Shown in pieces: positions 51,045 to 62,986 of a DNA stretch of 64,000 bases. A model generated the notes under the pieces. That model saw nothing but the letters and a program-made list of their open reading frames with translations. It was not told the origin of the DNA and ran no database searches. The stretch is from Planctomycetota bacterium (lineage in GTDB: Bacteria > Planctomycetota > Phycisphaerae > Phycisphaerales > UBA1924), in NCBI GenBank assembly GCA_039819165.1, contig JBCBSM010000001.1, positions 2,294,001 to 2,358,000 of the forward strand, read 5' to 3'. Made by a program: the position numbers and the translations under genes. Positions within the stretch are counted from its first letter, which is position 1, and each line of letters starts with the position of its first letter.

Positions 51045-51824
51045 CTAGGGCGCGCCACGCCAGAGCGACTCGCGCGGGGTGGGGGGCGCCGCCGCGGGCG
51101 GCTTGGTGCTCAGCGCCGGCTTGCGGCTCCAGCGGCTCCCCATCTTCGCAACCGACTGGATCACGTCGATGCACTCCTGGCCCTCCAGCGCGTCGGCGAA
51201 GAGCAGCAGCCGCAGCGGGCGCTTGCAGGCGATGGCCTGCAGCGCCCGCGCGGGCGCCCCACGCTCGTTGGTCATGTCTATACCAGGGCCAGATCAGCGT
51301 GCCGATGGCCTTCTCCTTCCGCGGCATTTCCCGGAAGTAGGCCGCCATGGCGTCGAACACCGCGTCGGGCGTGCCGCCGGCTCGCTTGGGGTGCTCCATC
51401 TCCGCCAGGAACTCGGCCATGCACATCAGCATCCGGTCGTCGGTCTCGTCGCCCGATGCGGAGTGCCCGCCGATCATCTCCCGCGCCTCGGGCTTCAGCA
51501 TCGTGTGGTGCGCGACCAGCAACGCCGCGAATCGCCGCTCCGGATCCCCGTCGGCGAGCACGGGCGCGGCCAGCCGCAGCCGACCGATGGCCCCCAGTCC
51601 TCGTACCGCTCGCTGCCGAGCATCGCGACGATGGCGTGCCGCCCCATGCGGCCGACCTCATGCACGCCCTGGATCGAATCCACCAGCACGCCCCGTACGG
51701 CGTCGGCGTTCGGTCCCGGCCCGCTCAGCGCCGCCGCGAGCAGACGGCCGGTCTCCACCACGTCGACGTACATGCCACCGTCGTCGCGGGCCTCGGGTGG
51801 CGGCGGCACGACGAAGTCGTCCAT
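51045..51824 (-). pseudogene. Frameshifted gene of unknown function
   Basis: A protein-like sequence is split over two frames on the minus strand. The start ATG 51824 gives MDDFVVPPPPEARDDGGMYV down to SERYEDWG. Sense then continues in another frame (RLRLAAPVLADGDPERRFAAL through KAIGTLIWP). It returns to the first frame at about 51275 (MTNERGAPARALQ...) and ends at TAG 51045. The first break falls at a run of five C (51591-51595), where one extra base would restore the frame; the second lies in 51273-51290. Repaired, it would be about 260 residues, with no recognised family. It is a pseudogene, or the sequence has two indel errors. Confidence 0.7.
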
Positions 51825-51949
51825 CAGTCGCCTGCGTCCGCCGAGCGATCGGCTCGTGATGGTGAGGGCTATCCGTGGTCGCCGTGCGTCGACCAGCGAG
51901 TGGGGCAACGCCCGAACGCCGACCCCGCGTTCCAGTAGCGGGACTCCCG

Positions 51950-53392
51950 CTACGCGCATCCCGCATCGAAGGCGTTCTGGAACGCCAGGAAGTCGAACAG
52001 TGTCAGTTCGCCGTCGCGGTCGATGTCGGAGGTCGGCTCGCCTGCATCGAAGGCGTTCTGGAACGCCAGGAAGTCGAACAGCGTCAGCTCGCCGTCGGAG
52101 TCGAAGTCGGCCACGCACGCGACGCCATCGATGATGAGCGCCTCGTCGCCCAGCGCCGCGCCGACGAAGAAGTCCACCGTGCCGTCCCCCGTAACGTCGC
52201 CGATGCCCACCGCGTCGAAGCCGAACTGCGATCCAGGCACCAGGTAGCTCATCGTGCGGAGCACGCCGCCCGTGCGTCCCGACACCACGGTGGCCCGGTT
52301 GGCCAGGTAGCTCCCGCTGATGATGTCGTCGTGGCCGTCGCCGTCCACGTCGCCCGCCCCGCGTCCACAGCCCAGGCCGAATCCCAGGCCGTCCGGCCCG
52401 CCGCCAGCGACGCTCAGCAGCACGGCGCCGTCGACCCCGCTGTACACGTAGAAGTGTCCGCCCGAGCCGCCGTTGAAGTCGCCCACGTACACGTCCGGCG
52501 TGCCGTCGTTGTTGGTGTCGCCGGCGGCTCCGGTAAAGAACTGCCCGAACGCCCGGCCCGTCACCGTGGGCTCCAGCGGGCCGAGCAGGTGCGCCCCGGT
52601 TCGCCCCGAGAAGACGTCGGCCCGATTGGCCCCGGGCGAGCCGACGGCGAAGTCGGTGGCGCCGTCCCCGTCGATATCGCCCACGGCGCCGATGCCCGAG
52701 CCGAACAACGCGCCCTCGCCCCAGCCCTCCAGCGTGTGCAACGCCGACCCATCCGATCCGCGGAGGACGTAGGCCCGCCCATCGTTCGAGCCGATGCTCG
52801 TCGGATCGGTCACGTCGCTGAAGGCGGCCCCGACCGCGACCTCGCCGAAGCCATCGCCGTCGACATCGCCCAGCCCCGTGACGGCGTAGCCGAACAGCTC
52901 GCTGCCGTTGAAGCTGTCGACCCGACGGATGAGATCACCCCGCGTGGCGGCGCCGCCGGAGAAAACGTAGGCGCTGCCCTCGAACCCGCCCCGGCGCGTA
53001 GCACCCACCACCACGTCGTGCGCACCGTCGCCGTCCACGTCGCCCGCGTCGGCGATCGCCCAGCCGAAGTTCTCATTCGGACCGCTCGGGCCGAGATCCA
53101 TGAGCACGCCGCCCCCCAGGCCGCTGTGCACCACGACCCGGCCATCGCCCAGCACGCCCGGCGTGCCACCCGCGAAGGGTGCGCAGTTGATGGCCTCCAT
53201 TGCGCCATCGCCGTCGATGTCTGCCAGGGGCGATACCGCCCAGCCGAAGCGGCCCTCGCCCGCGAATCGCTGATGGACGACGACGCCCGGCTCGGCGAAC
53301 TGGGCCTGGGCGGTTGCTGTCGGGCCGGCGGCGATCGCGGCGAACGCGGCCGCCGGGATGCAGCCGGCGATCCTGGGATATGGGACGGTCAT
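51950..53392 (-). CDS. FG-GAP repeat protein with C-terminal dockerin-like pair
   Basis: A 480-residue exported protein. A signal peptide region (MTVPYPRIAGCIPAAAFAAI...AQAQ) precedes about seven FG-GAP/integrin-alpha-type blades, each with a D-x-D-G-D-G calcium loop (ADIDGDGAMEA, GDVDGDGAHDV, GDVDGDGFGEV, GDIDGDGATDF, GDTNNDGTPDV, GDVDGDGHDDI, GDVTGDGTVDF). The C-terminus has two near-identical dockerin-like repeats, DSDGELTLFDFLAFQNAFDAG and DRDGELTLFDFLAFQNAFDAG, ending in Gly-Cys-Ala. This fits the GC-type dockerin end known from Phycisphaerae, thought to anchor or assemble surface proteins. Start ATG 53392. Confidence 0.85.
   Translation of the reverse strand: MTVPYPRIAGCIPAAAFAAIAAGPTATAQAQFAEPGVVVHQRFAGEGRFGWAVSPLADIDGDGAMEAINCAPFAGGTPGVLGDGRVVVHSGLGGGVLMDLGPSGPNENFGWAIADAGDVDGDGAHDVVVGATRRGGFEGSAYVFSGGAATRGDLIRRVDSFNGSELFGYAVTGLGDVDGDGFGEVAVGAAFSDVTDPTSIGSNDGRAYVLRGSDGSALHTLEGWGEGALFGSGIGAVGDIDGDGATDFAVGSPGANRADVFSGRTGAHLLGPLEPTVTGRAFGQFFTGAAGDTNNDGTPDVYVGDFNGGSGGHFYVYSGVDGAVLLSVAGGGPDGLGFGLGCGRGAGDVDGDGHDDIISGSYLANRATVVSGRTGGVLRTMSYLVPGSQFGFDAVGIGDVTGDGTVDFFVGAALGDEALIIDGVACVADFDSDGELTLFDFLAFQNAFDAGEPTSDIDRDGELTLFDFLAFQNAFDAGCA
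51963..52097 (-). repeat. Tandem 54-bp dockerin-like coding repeat
   Basis: Units 51963-52016 and 52044-52097 are nearly identical in DNA and 81 bp apart. They encode the two EF-hand-like dockerin repeats at the end of the FG-GAP protein. The few base differences are silent changes such as GTCAGTTC versus GTCAGCTC, so the unit duplicated recently or is kept identical. Confidence 0.85.
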
Positions 53393-53515
53393 GGATGGGC
53401 TCCTTGCGCCGTGGCCCGCCATGGGCCGCGTGCGACCATTCTGCCGGAACACCAGGCCGCGGGCTATCGAAACCCTGCTCGGCGGAGCCGGTAGCAGCAT
53501 GCGGGGAGGCCTTGC

Positions 53516-54430
53516 ATGCGGACAGCGCGCCGCGGAGCAACCAACCAGGAGACGCCGCAGCCACCGGCGGACCACAACCGCCTGCGGGTGGAGTCGGCGC
53601 GCTGGTCGCACGGCCGCTTCCGCCTGCCCGTGGACGCCCCGGACTTCGGGGTCGCTGGAGCCATCGCCCGGCCGACCATCGTCTTCCCCCGCGAGCCGGT
53701 CCGCATCCTCCATCCCGATGCCGAGGCCATCGTTGCCGACGCCAACACCGTGATGGTGTACAACGCCCACCAGCCCTACGCCCGCGAGGCCATCTCGGGC
53801 CGCGGCGACCGCTGCGAGTGGTACAGCGTCTCGCCCGCCGTGGCGCTCGAGATCGTCCGCGACCTCGGCATGGACGCCGGCGACCCGCAGCGGCCGATGC
53901 CCGTGACGCACGTCGCCTGCCCGGCCAGCCTCTACGCCGCGCAGCGCCGATTCGCCGACGACATCGCCCGCGGCGTCGAGCAGAGCCCGGATGCTCCCGT
54001 TGCGCACGATGAGCACGTCTTCGCCATGTTCCGCAGCGTGCTCGGTGCCGCCCGGTCGCCGCGCCAGCGGCGGCTCTCGGCCGCCCGCGAGCCCACCCGC
54101 GACGCGCACCGTCGGCTCGCCGAGGACGCCAAAGAGCTGCTGGCGACGCGGCTGGCCGAGCGACTCACGCTCGATCGCCTCGCCGATGACCTCGACGTCT
54201 CGCCCTACCACCTCGCCCGCGTGTTCCGGCTCTGGACCGGCGCGTCCATCCACGCCTACCTCACGCGCCTGCGCATCGCCGCCGCCATGGACCTGATCGA
54301 GCAGCGGGCCTCGCTCACCCACGCGGCCCTCCGCACGGGCTTTAGCAGCCACAGCCACTTTACGAGTACGTTCCGGAGGATGACCGGCGAGACGCCATCC
54401 CGATGGCGCCGCCGCCACGGGCCAACCTAG
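53516..54430 (+). CDS. AraC-family transcriptional regulator
   Basis: A 304-residue regulator. The N-terminal 185 residues form a sensor domain with no clear ligand family. The C-terminal 100 residues are a double helix-turn-helix: LAERLTLDRLADDLDVSPYHLARVFRLWTGASIHAYLTRLRIAAAMDLIEQ and the second motif ALRTGFSSHSHFTSTFRRMTGETPSRW. The ATG 53516 has GGGGAGG 6 bp upstream. It is divergent from the FG-GAP gene (123-bp gap), so it may control it or act elsewhere. Confidence 0.92.
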   Translation: MRTARRGATNQETPQPPADHNRLRVESARWSHGRFRLPVDAPDFGVAGAIARPTIVFPREPVRILHPDAEAIVADANTVMVYNAHQPYAREAISGRGDRCEWYSVSPAVALEIVRDLGMDAGDPQRPMPVTHVACPASLYAAQRRFADDIARGVEQSPDAPVAHDEHVFAMFRSVLGAARSPRQRRLSAAREPTRDAHRRLAEDAKELLATRLAERLTLDRLADDLDVSPYHLARVFRLWTGASIHAYLTRLRIAAAMDLIEQRASLTHAALRTGFSSHSHFTSTFRRMTGETPSRWRRRHGPT

Positions 54431-54461
54431 CCGTGCCGCGCACGCCGGCCTCCATGCCTCG

Positions 54462-56036
54462 CTACGCCACGCCCCGATCCTCCGGCGCACCGCGGTAGCG
54501 GCCCGCCGACCGGGACGCGCCGCGCTTGCGGCTGCCGTGCCGGTCGTACACCCGCTTTGCCTCCGATCGCGCCTCCGCCGTCTTCCGCACCGCGAAGATC
54601 CGCCGCTGCGCCTGGCGGTACGCCGCCGCGTGCTCGACGATCGGCCGCGGATAGCCCCCGCCCGGCACCCAGCCGAACAGCGAGCCCCCGCGCCACGGCT
54701 CGTGCACCTCGTCGCCCTCCACATCGGCCAGCTCGGGCACCCACCGCCGGATGAACACGCCGCCGGGATCCTGGTCGCGGCCCTGCTTGATGGGGTTGTA
54801 GATCCGCACCGTGTTGATGCCCGTGGTGCCGCTCTGCATCTGCACCTGGCTGTAGTGGATGCCCGGTTCGAAGTCGACGAACAGCCGTCCAAGGTGCCGC
54901 GCCAGCGGCCGCCAGTGCAGCCACAGGTGATACGCCGCGACGCTCACCAGCATCGATCGCATTCGGAAGTTCATCCAACCGGTGGTCCGCAGGCACCGCA
55001 TGCACGCGTCGGCGAAGGGGTAACCCGTCCGGCCCTCGGCCCACGCGTCGAAGCGCAACCGCTCGTCGTCGCTCCATGCGCCCTCGTCCTCGGTCCGCAG
55101 CCCGTCGTAGCCGCGGTGCATGTTGCGGAACTCGATGTCCGGCTCGCTCTCGAGCTTCTGGATGAAGTGGCAGTGCCAGTGCAGCCGCTTCTCGAAGCTC
55201 GCGATCGATCCCCTCCACCGGCCGCCGACGCCCTCACGCCGCAGTTCGTCGGCCCGCTTCCGCGCCGCCTGGTACGCCGCACGCACCGACAGGCTGCCGT
55301 ACGCCAGGTGCGGGCTCAGCCGGCTGCACGCATCCCACCCCGCCAGCGGCGAGGACATGTTCCGCTGATAGGTCTCGCCCCGCTCGCTCAGGAAGCTCGC
55401 CAGCAGCGACCGCGCCTCGCCGGCCCCGCCCCGCTGCGCGCCTCGCGTCTCGCACTCCGTCCGCACGCCCAGCTCGCCCGCCGACGCGATGCCGCCCGCC
55501 CGGAGTCCATGGACGTTGGGCCACGGCTCGAGCAACCGGGGGGCCGCGAGCACCGGCGCCCGCATCCGCCGCTCCCATTGCCTCGCCCAGCCATCCCGGG
55601 ACTTCAGACCCCGCACGACGCCGTGCTGCGCGACCTCGTGCCAGGCCACGCCCCGCCGCCTGCACCACGCCGCGACCCGCCGATCGCGGTCGTACGTCAC
55701 CGCCAGCCCGGTCTCCTCATGGCTGTACAGCCGCTCGAAGCGGTGCTCGTTCCACAGCCGTTCGAGCACGTCCACCGCATCGCCCCGGCGGATCAGCAGC
55801 ACCGACCCCAACGCGGCGAACTCCTCCTGTAGTTCCCGCAGGCAGTCGTTCGCGAACTCCAGGTGCCGCGCATCGTGCTCGTCGGCCTCCAGCACGCACG
55901 GCTCGTAGGCGTACAGCCCGAGCACCGGGCCCGACGCGGCCGCCCGCACGAGCGGCTCGTGGTCCTCCACCCGAAGGTCCCGCTTGAACCACACGAGCCC
56001 CGCCGACACCGCGCGCCCTCCTCTATGCAGGTTCAA
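54462..56036 (-). CDS. Deoxyribodipyrimidine photolyase/cryptochrome
   Basis: A 524-residue flavoprotein that repairs UV-induced pyrimidine dimers, or a related cryptochrome. The N-terminal antenna domain has GLVWFKRDLRVEDHEPLVRAA. The FAD domain carries LSPHLAYGSLSVRAAYQAA, WHCHFIQKLESEPDIEFRNMHRGY, and the hallmark TGYPFADACMRCLRTTGWMNFRMRSMLVSVAAYHLWLHWR. A basic C-terminal tail (KRVYDRHGSRKRGASRS) may aid DNA contact. The start at 56036 or the GTG at 56009 (VSAGLVWFKRD) are both possible; the second begins right at the conserved fold. Confidence 0.92.
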   Translation of the reverse strand: MNLHRGGRAVSAGLVWFKRDLRVEDHEPLVRAAASGPVLGLYAYEPCVLEADEHDARHLEFANDCLRELQEEFAALGSVLLIRRGDAVDVLERLWNEHRFERLYSHEETGLAVTYDRDRRVAAWCRRRGVAWHEVAQHGVVRGLKSRDGWARQWERRMRAPVLAAPRLLEPWPNVHGLRAGGIASAGELGVRTECETRGAQRGGAGEARSLLASFLSERGETYQRNMSSPLAGWDACSRLSPHLAYGSLSVRAAYQAARKRADELRREGVGGRWRGSIASFEKRLHWHCHFIQKLESEPDIEFRNMHRGYDGLRTEDEGAWSDDERLRFDAWAEGRTGYPFADACMRCLRTTGWMNFRMRSMLVSVAAYHLWLHWRPLARHLGRLFVDFEPGIHYSQVQMQSGTTGINTVRIYNPIKQGRDQDPGGVFIRRWVPELADVEGDEVHEPWRGGSLFGWVPGGGYPRPIVEHAAAYRQAQRRIFAVRKTAEARSEAKRVYDRHGSRKRGASRSAGRYRGAPEDRGVA

Positions 56037-56431
56037 TCATCCGACCAGCTACCGAGGAACGGTTGAGCGCACGTCCGAACCACGCCGGCGCGGTACCCCC
56101 CCGCGAGGGGATTCCGACGCCGATGCCTTCGCCACGGCCGATCCGCCCACTAGATGCACCAGAATCCACTCTTTCTCTCTCTCGCGCTCGATCACCCGCC
56201 GCTGATCGGCGACAACCCTGCAGCGCTCACTCGGCAACCCGCGGGTTGCGATGCCGCTCCACCGTGTGCATTGTGCCTTTCTACGCGGATCGTGATGTTG
56301 CTGCGTCCGCCCATTCGACCGGCACGAAACCACCCCTTGGATGGAGAGACCGGGGAGCGAGCGCGGACTACAGGTGCGAGCCGCGCACGGCACCCGGCGA
56401 GAGAACACGCGTCGCACCACGTGAGGAAGAC
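56037..56431. other. Gap between photolyase and PEP-CTERM gene
   Basis: About 395 bp, divergent promoters for both neighbours. A perfect 16-bp palindrome sits at 56234-56249. A TTGTGC patch and a Thr/Ser-free stretch upstream of the PEP-CTERM ATG show no coding signal. GTGAGGAAGAC provides the ribosome-binding site of the next gene. I see no gene in it. Confidence 0.5.
56234..56249. promoter_or_regulatory. Perfect 16-bp palindrome
   Basis: GCAACCCGCGGGTTGC, arms of eight bases without a spacer, 183 bp upstream of the PEP-CTERM gene. Size and symmetry are those of a dimeric repressor site, but no matching regulator is known here. Confidence 0.4.
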
Positions 56432-57085
56432 ATGAGATCGATCACATTCGCCACCGCCGCGCTCACCGCGACCGCCGGCACCGCCCTTGCGCAGGAATTC
56501 GCCGTCGTGGGCGGCCAGACCAGCGTGCTGCTCGATACGGGCACGCTCTCGGCCGCCGCCAGCCTCGACCTCTCGGGCGTCTCGTCCGACGTCATCGCCC
56601 CGGGCGCCCTGGGCGCCGATAGCGTCGCGTTCGGCATCAACCCCCGTGACGCCGCCACGCTGCCCACCACATTCCTCTACGACACCGACCTGGCCGACTT
56701 CTCGGGCACCATCGAGCACACCGGCTCGGTCTTCTTCAACATGGACACCGTCGAGGTCGGCAACTTCACCATCGGCTTCGATGCCGGCCGCGTCGGCGGC
56801 GACCGCAGCGGCTTCTTTGTCGAGAGCACCACCGGCATCGCCGCCATCCTCTTCGATGTCGGCACGCCCAGCGACCTCGTCGCCGACGACACCGGCCTGC
56901 AGATCGGGGCCGACCTGCTGGTCTCCAACGAGTTCGCGACCTTCCTGGTCGACCAGGGTCTGGCCGCCAGCGATCTGACCGGCGCCGACGTCGGCGATGC
57001 CCTCGTCGAGGGCGTCATCCCCGCGCCGGCCTCGCTCGCGCTGCTCGGCATGGGCGGCCTGCTGGCCGCACGCCGCCGCCGCTAG
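56432..57085 (+). CDS. PEP-CTERM sorting-domain protein
   Basis: A 217-residue exported protein. The signal peptide is MRSITFATAALTATAGTALA; the middle is beta-rich and acidic, with no family I can name. The C-terminus is IPAPASLALLGMGGLLAARRRR: a proline-containing PAPAS motif, a short helix, and an Arg cluster, the tripartite PEP-CTERM sorting signal recognised by an exosortase. The motif reads PAP rather than PEP, a common variant in planctomycetes. No exosortase gene is in the window. Such proteins are usually matrix or surface proteins, consistent with the deacetylase of the PEP-CTERM-locus type at 3.5 kb. Confidence 0.88.
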   Translation: MRSITFATAALTATAGTALAQEFAVVGGQTSVLLDTGTLSAAASLDLSGVSSDVIAPGALGADSVAFGINPRDAATLPTTFLYDTDLADFSGTIEHTGSVFFNMDTVEVGNFTIGFDAGRVGGDRSGFFVESTTGIAAILFDVGTPSDLVADDTGLQIGADLLVSNEFATFLVDQGLAASDLTGADVGDALVEGVIPAPASLALLGMGGLLAARRRR

Positions 57086-57211
57086 CAACGCCCTGCTCTA
57101 ACTCTCTCTCTACGAGGCCGTCCGCGACGCGACGGCCATCCGAGTCGCCCCACGTGCGTGCCCCCACGGTGCATGCACGCGGGGTGTGTTCGCATGCTCT
57201 GCCAGATCGGC

Positions 57212-57736
57212 CTATACGCCGGTGCGGTCGGGCTCGAGCGCCTCGAGCATGTCGGCGTAGCTGCCCGTCAGCGGTTCGCCCAGCGTGGGCCCGAGCACCG
57301 TTCGCAGCTCCTGGATCCGCTCGTGGCACCGCGCCACGTTGTGCGCGGGGCTTACGTGCGCCTCCAGCTCGCAGAACTCACCGAGGTCCTCGATCGCGTC
57401 GAAGTGGATCCGCACGTTGCCCCGCATGAAGGCCCGGCGAGTCTTCTCGACGACCCGCCACACCGGCGGATCGCTCCGCCCAAACCGCAGACGCGCCTGC
57501 GACTCGTCGTACACCGTGTACCGGCACAGGTGGGGCTGTGGCCGATCCAGCCGCTCGTAGAAGATGTACTCCACGGGCTCATCGGCCGCCTCGCGACGCT
57601 TGAATACGCCGCTGGGCACGCGGAAGTAGGTGTCCCGCAGCACCAGCGTGATCAGCGGCGTCGCCCCCGCGTGCAGCACGGCGGCGATGGCCGAATCGGC
57701 GTCCCGCAGCTCGGCTCGGAATTCCAGGCTCTGCAT
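57212..57736 (-). CDS. CYTH-domain protein (class IV cyclase/triphosphatase-like)
   Basis: A 174-residue CYTH/CyaB-type protein. Start ATG 57736. It begins MQSLEFRAELRDAD, then the family block LRDTYFRVPSGVFKRREA, VEYIFYERLDRPQPHLCRY, WRVVEKTRRAFM, VRIHFDAIEDLGEFCELEAHV. Those strands normally line the tunnel that binds triphosphate substrates with Mg2+. The N-terminal ExExK signature is degenerate (E-F-R-A-E-L), so activity may be altered. Family roles include thiamine triphosphatase, adenylate cyclase and inorganic triphosphatase; which applies here is not clear. It is upstream of none and lies 88 bp from ligA on the same strand. Confidence 0.8.
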   Translation of the reverse strand: MQSLEFRAELRDADSAIAAVLHAGATPLITLVLRDTYFRVPSGVFKRREAADEPVEYIFYERLDRPQPHLCRYTVYDESQARLRFGRSDPPVWRVVEKTRRAFMRGNVRIHFDAIEDLGEFCELEAHVSPAHNVARCHERIQELRTVLGPTLGEPLTGSYADMLEALEPDRTGV

Positions 57737-57824
57737 GCCGCCTCCACGCACCGCCCGCGCACCGTCTCCGCACCGAGCACACCCACCGGGAAGTGCTATC
57801 GGGCCATCGCCCGCCGCACTTGAG

Positions 57825-60864
<3,040 letters not shown>

Positions 60865-60886
60865 CAGCACTCATGCCGGACGGGTG

Positions 60887-61900
60887 CTATCGGAATCGCG
60901 CAAGCAACTCCCGGATCGGCGGCTGGCGGTGCTCGAGCTGCAGGCTGCGGCGGAGGTGCTTCAGGCCCTCGTCGCGGGCCGCAACGTTGGTCTCGTCGCT
61001 CCACAGGTACTGGTTGAGCAGGTAGACGCCCAGGCCGTTGAGGGCGGGGTAGTGGTCCTCGTCGTACTGCAGCGCGGTCTCGAAGCCGACGAGCGCCTCG
61101 TCATAGTTGCGCAGCCGGAACTGGGCGCTGCCCAGCCGCTCCCATGCGATGGCCGACGGGTGCGTCCGCACGAGCTGGCTGAGCACGTTGACGACCTCGG
61201 CGTCCCGCCGCAGCGCGCGGAGGCTCTCGGCGAGATTAATGAGCAACTCGGCCGGGATCGGGTCGACCAGCTCGGCGGCCTGCTGGTACTGGTCGACGGC
61301 GTCGTCGTGCTCGTCCAGGGCGGCGTAAATGGTCCCGAGGTTGATCAGGGCGGCCGCGTCCCGGGGCGCCAGCAGCACGGCCCGCTCGGCGTAGTCGACG
61401 GCGAGGCCCGGCTCCTCGGCCTGCATGTAGGCGACCGAGAGGTTGATGTTGGCCTCGACGTTGCTGGGCTCCAGCTCCAGGGCCGCGAGGTAGGCGCCGA
61501 TCGCCTGGCCGATGCGGCCGAGGATCTGCAGCACGCGGCCGTACTTCACGCGGGCGTCGGGATCCTCGGGCTCGATCTCGGTGGCGGTCTGGTAGTCGGC
61601 CAGCGCGTCCTCGTGGTTGCCCAGCAGCAGGTGCTGGTCGCCCGCGCCCAGGTACGCGTCCGACAGCAGCGGGTTGAGCTCGATGGCCCGCTCGAACTCG
61701 GCCAGCGCGTCCTCGGCGCGGCCCAGGCCGGCGAGGGCGGTGGCGTTGTCCAGCGCGTCGGTGGCGGCCCGCGATTGCACCCGCTTCTTGGGCGATGGGC
61801 CCGAGCCGCAGGCGGCGAGCGCGGCGGCGCATCCGGCCAGGGCCAGCACCAGGGCGACCGATCGCCCCGTCCTCCGCACGCGTGCCGCCGTCGTGTCCAT
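60887..61900 (-). CDS. TPR-repeat lipoprotein
   Basis: A 337-residue putative outer- or inner-membrane lipoprotein. Start ATG 61900 with an AGGAAAGGGCAG ribosome-binding region. The signal peptide ends in a lipobox at ALAACGSG (Cys31). About seven to eight tetratricopeptide repeats follow (DALAEFERAIELNPLLSDAYLGAGD, DALADYQTATEIEPEDPDARVKYG, QAIGAYLAALELEPSNVEANINLS, and so on). TPR lipoproteins act as assembly scaffolds; the partner is unknown here. It is convergent with folD. Confidence 0.88.
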   Translation of the reverse strand: MDTTAARVRRTGRSVALVLALAGCAAALAACGSGPSPKKRVQSRAATDALDNATALAGLGRAEDALAEFERAIELNPLLSDAYLGAGDQHLLLGNHEDALADYQTATEIEPEDPDARVKYGRVLQILGRIGQAIGAYLAALELEPSNVEANINLSVAYMQAEEPGLAVDYAERAVLLAPRDAAALINLGTIYAALDEHDDAVDQYQQAAELVDPIPAELLINLAESLRALRRDAEVVNVLSQLVRTHPSAIAWERLGSAQFRLRNYDEALVGFETALQYDEDHYPALNGLGVYLLNQYLWSDETNVAARDEGLKHLRRSLQLEHRQPPIRELLARFR

Positions 61901-62111
61901 CCGCTGCCCTTTCCTGCGCCTGAGCGGGCCCTCGATCCCGGAGGCCCTTCCAACGATCGGCATGCCGGGGGGGTTCGGCCCATCCGGATGCGGGGCTCGA
62001 TTATCGCAATGCCGGCCGCCGCCGGCCGAACACCGCACGCCGGTGGAGGCGTCGTCGGCCGATCCGCCCTCCGTCTGGACGATTCTGCCGACCCTGGCCG
62101 ATAACCGGGCG

Positions 62112-62957
62112 ATGCGCCGGCACGCCGACCTCTATCTCGCGGTGCCATCGTCCATCCGGGCGGCGACCGCCAGGGCGATCGGGCTCGCGGGGCTCCGCGG
62201 CCCGGTGGTCCGGATGGCGGCGCTGGTCCTCGCGATCGTGGCCGCCGCGGCGCTACCCGGCTGCGCGCGGAGGGCCGAGCTGCCCGTCACCCTCCAGTTC
62301 AACAACGTCCGCTCGGTCGTGCTGCCCGGCTCGGTCGGCGGCGAGACCCGCGGCGAGTGGGACCAGATCTGGCCCACCGTCATCGGGCACCACAAGGTCC
62401 GCAACCGGCTGGACCTGCGACCAACGTTCGAATCCACCGATCCCGTGGTCGACCAGATCGCCGGCGTCGAGGTCCGCGATTACACCGCAACCATCGTCGT
62501 CGACGGCTTCCAGAGCCTGCCCGCGCTGCACCGCGACCTGGACAAGCTCCAGGGCACCGAGATCGCGCCCGGGCGACGGCTGCAGATCTCGCTGAGCGAC
62601 GTGTCGCTGGGCTTCAGCGGCAACTTCATCAGCGCCCGCCGCACCGAAACCGTCCAGGGCCGCTCGCTGCCCGGCGCCACCGTCGTGCTCTACGACCGCG
62701 ACGCCGACAGCCCCAGGGTGGTCCGGGCCGATGGCTCGGGGGCCTGGGTGGCTCCGGTCGAGACCTCGCCCGGCCAGCGCGCCATCGTGGGCTACAGCGT
62801 GCCCCCCGGGGCCCGCGACCGCCCCGAGACCCGCCGCCACTTCCGCATCGATCTGGCCACCAACATCGCCGAGGACATCAACGAGCGGCGGTTCAACAAC
62901 GAGATCGACTCGATGCGGGGCGGCGTGGGCGGCTTCGTGGCCCGCATCACGGGATAG
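62112..62957 (+). CDS. Hypothetical lipoprotein
   Basis: A 281-residue frame from ATG 62112; a start at GTG 62205 or ATG 62214 would give a compact lipoprotein signal, MAALVLAIVAAAALPGC, with lipobox LPGC. The mature part is beta-rich and has repeats like VRDYTATIVVDGFQSLPAL and SPGQRAIVGYSVPPGA. No family is recognised. It precedes the SDR gene by 29 bp, with a hairpin between. It is transcribed divergently from the TPR lipoprotein. Function unknown. Confidence 0.7.
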   Translation: MRRHADLYLAVPSSIRAATARAIGLAGLRGPVVRMAALVLAIVAAAALPGCARRAELPVTLQFNNVRSVVLPGSVGGETRGEWDQIWPTVIGHHKVRNRLDLRPTFESTDPVVDQIAGVEVRDYTATIVVDGFQSLPALHRDLDKLQGTEIAPGRRLQISLSDVSLGFSGNFISARRTETVQGRSLPGATVVLYDRDADSPRVVRADGSGAWVAPVETSPGQRAIVGYSVPPGARDRPETRRHFRIDLATNIAEDINERRFNNEIDSMRGGVGGFVARITG

Positions 62958-62960
62958 CCT

Positions 62961-62979
62961 GCCCCCTCAGCGAGGGGGC
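62961..62979 (+). promoter_or_regulatory. Hairpin that overlaps the SDR ribosome-binding site
   Basis: GCCCCCTC (62961-62968), loop AGC, GAGGGGGC (62972-62979), a perfect 8-bp stem. The 3' arm contains GAGGGG, the probable ribosome-binding site, about 8-9 bp before the ATG at 62987. The hairpin would hide that site, or serve as a weak terminator of the upstream gene; only TT follows. Confidence 0.45.
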
Positions 62980-62986
62980 TTCCCAA

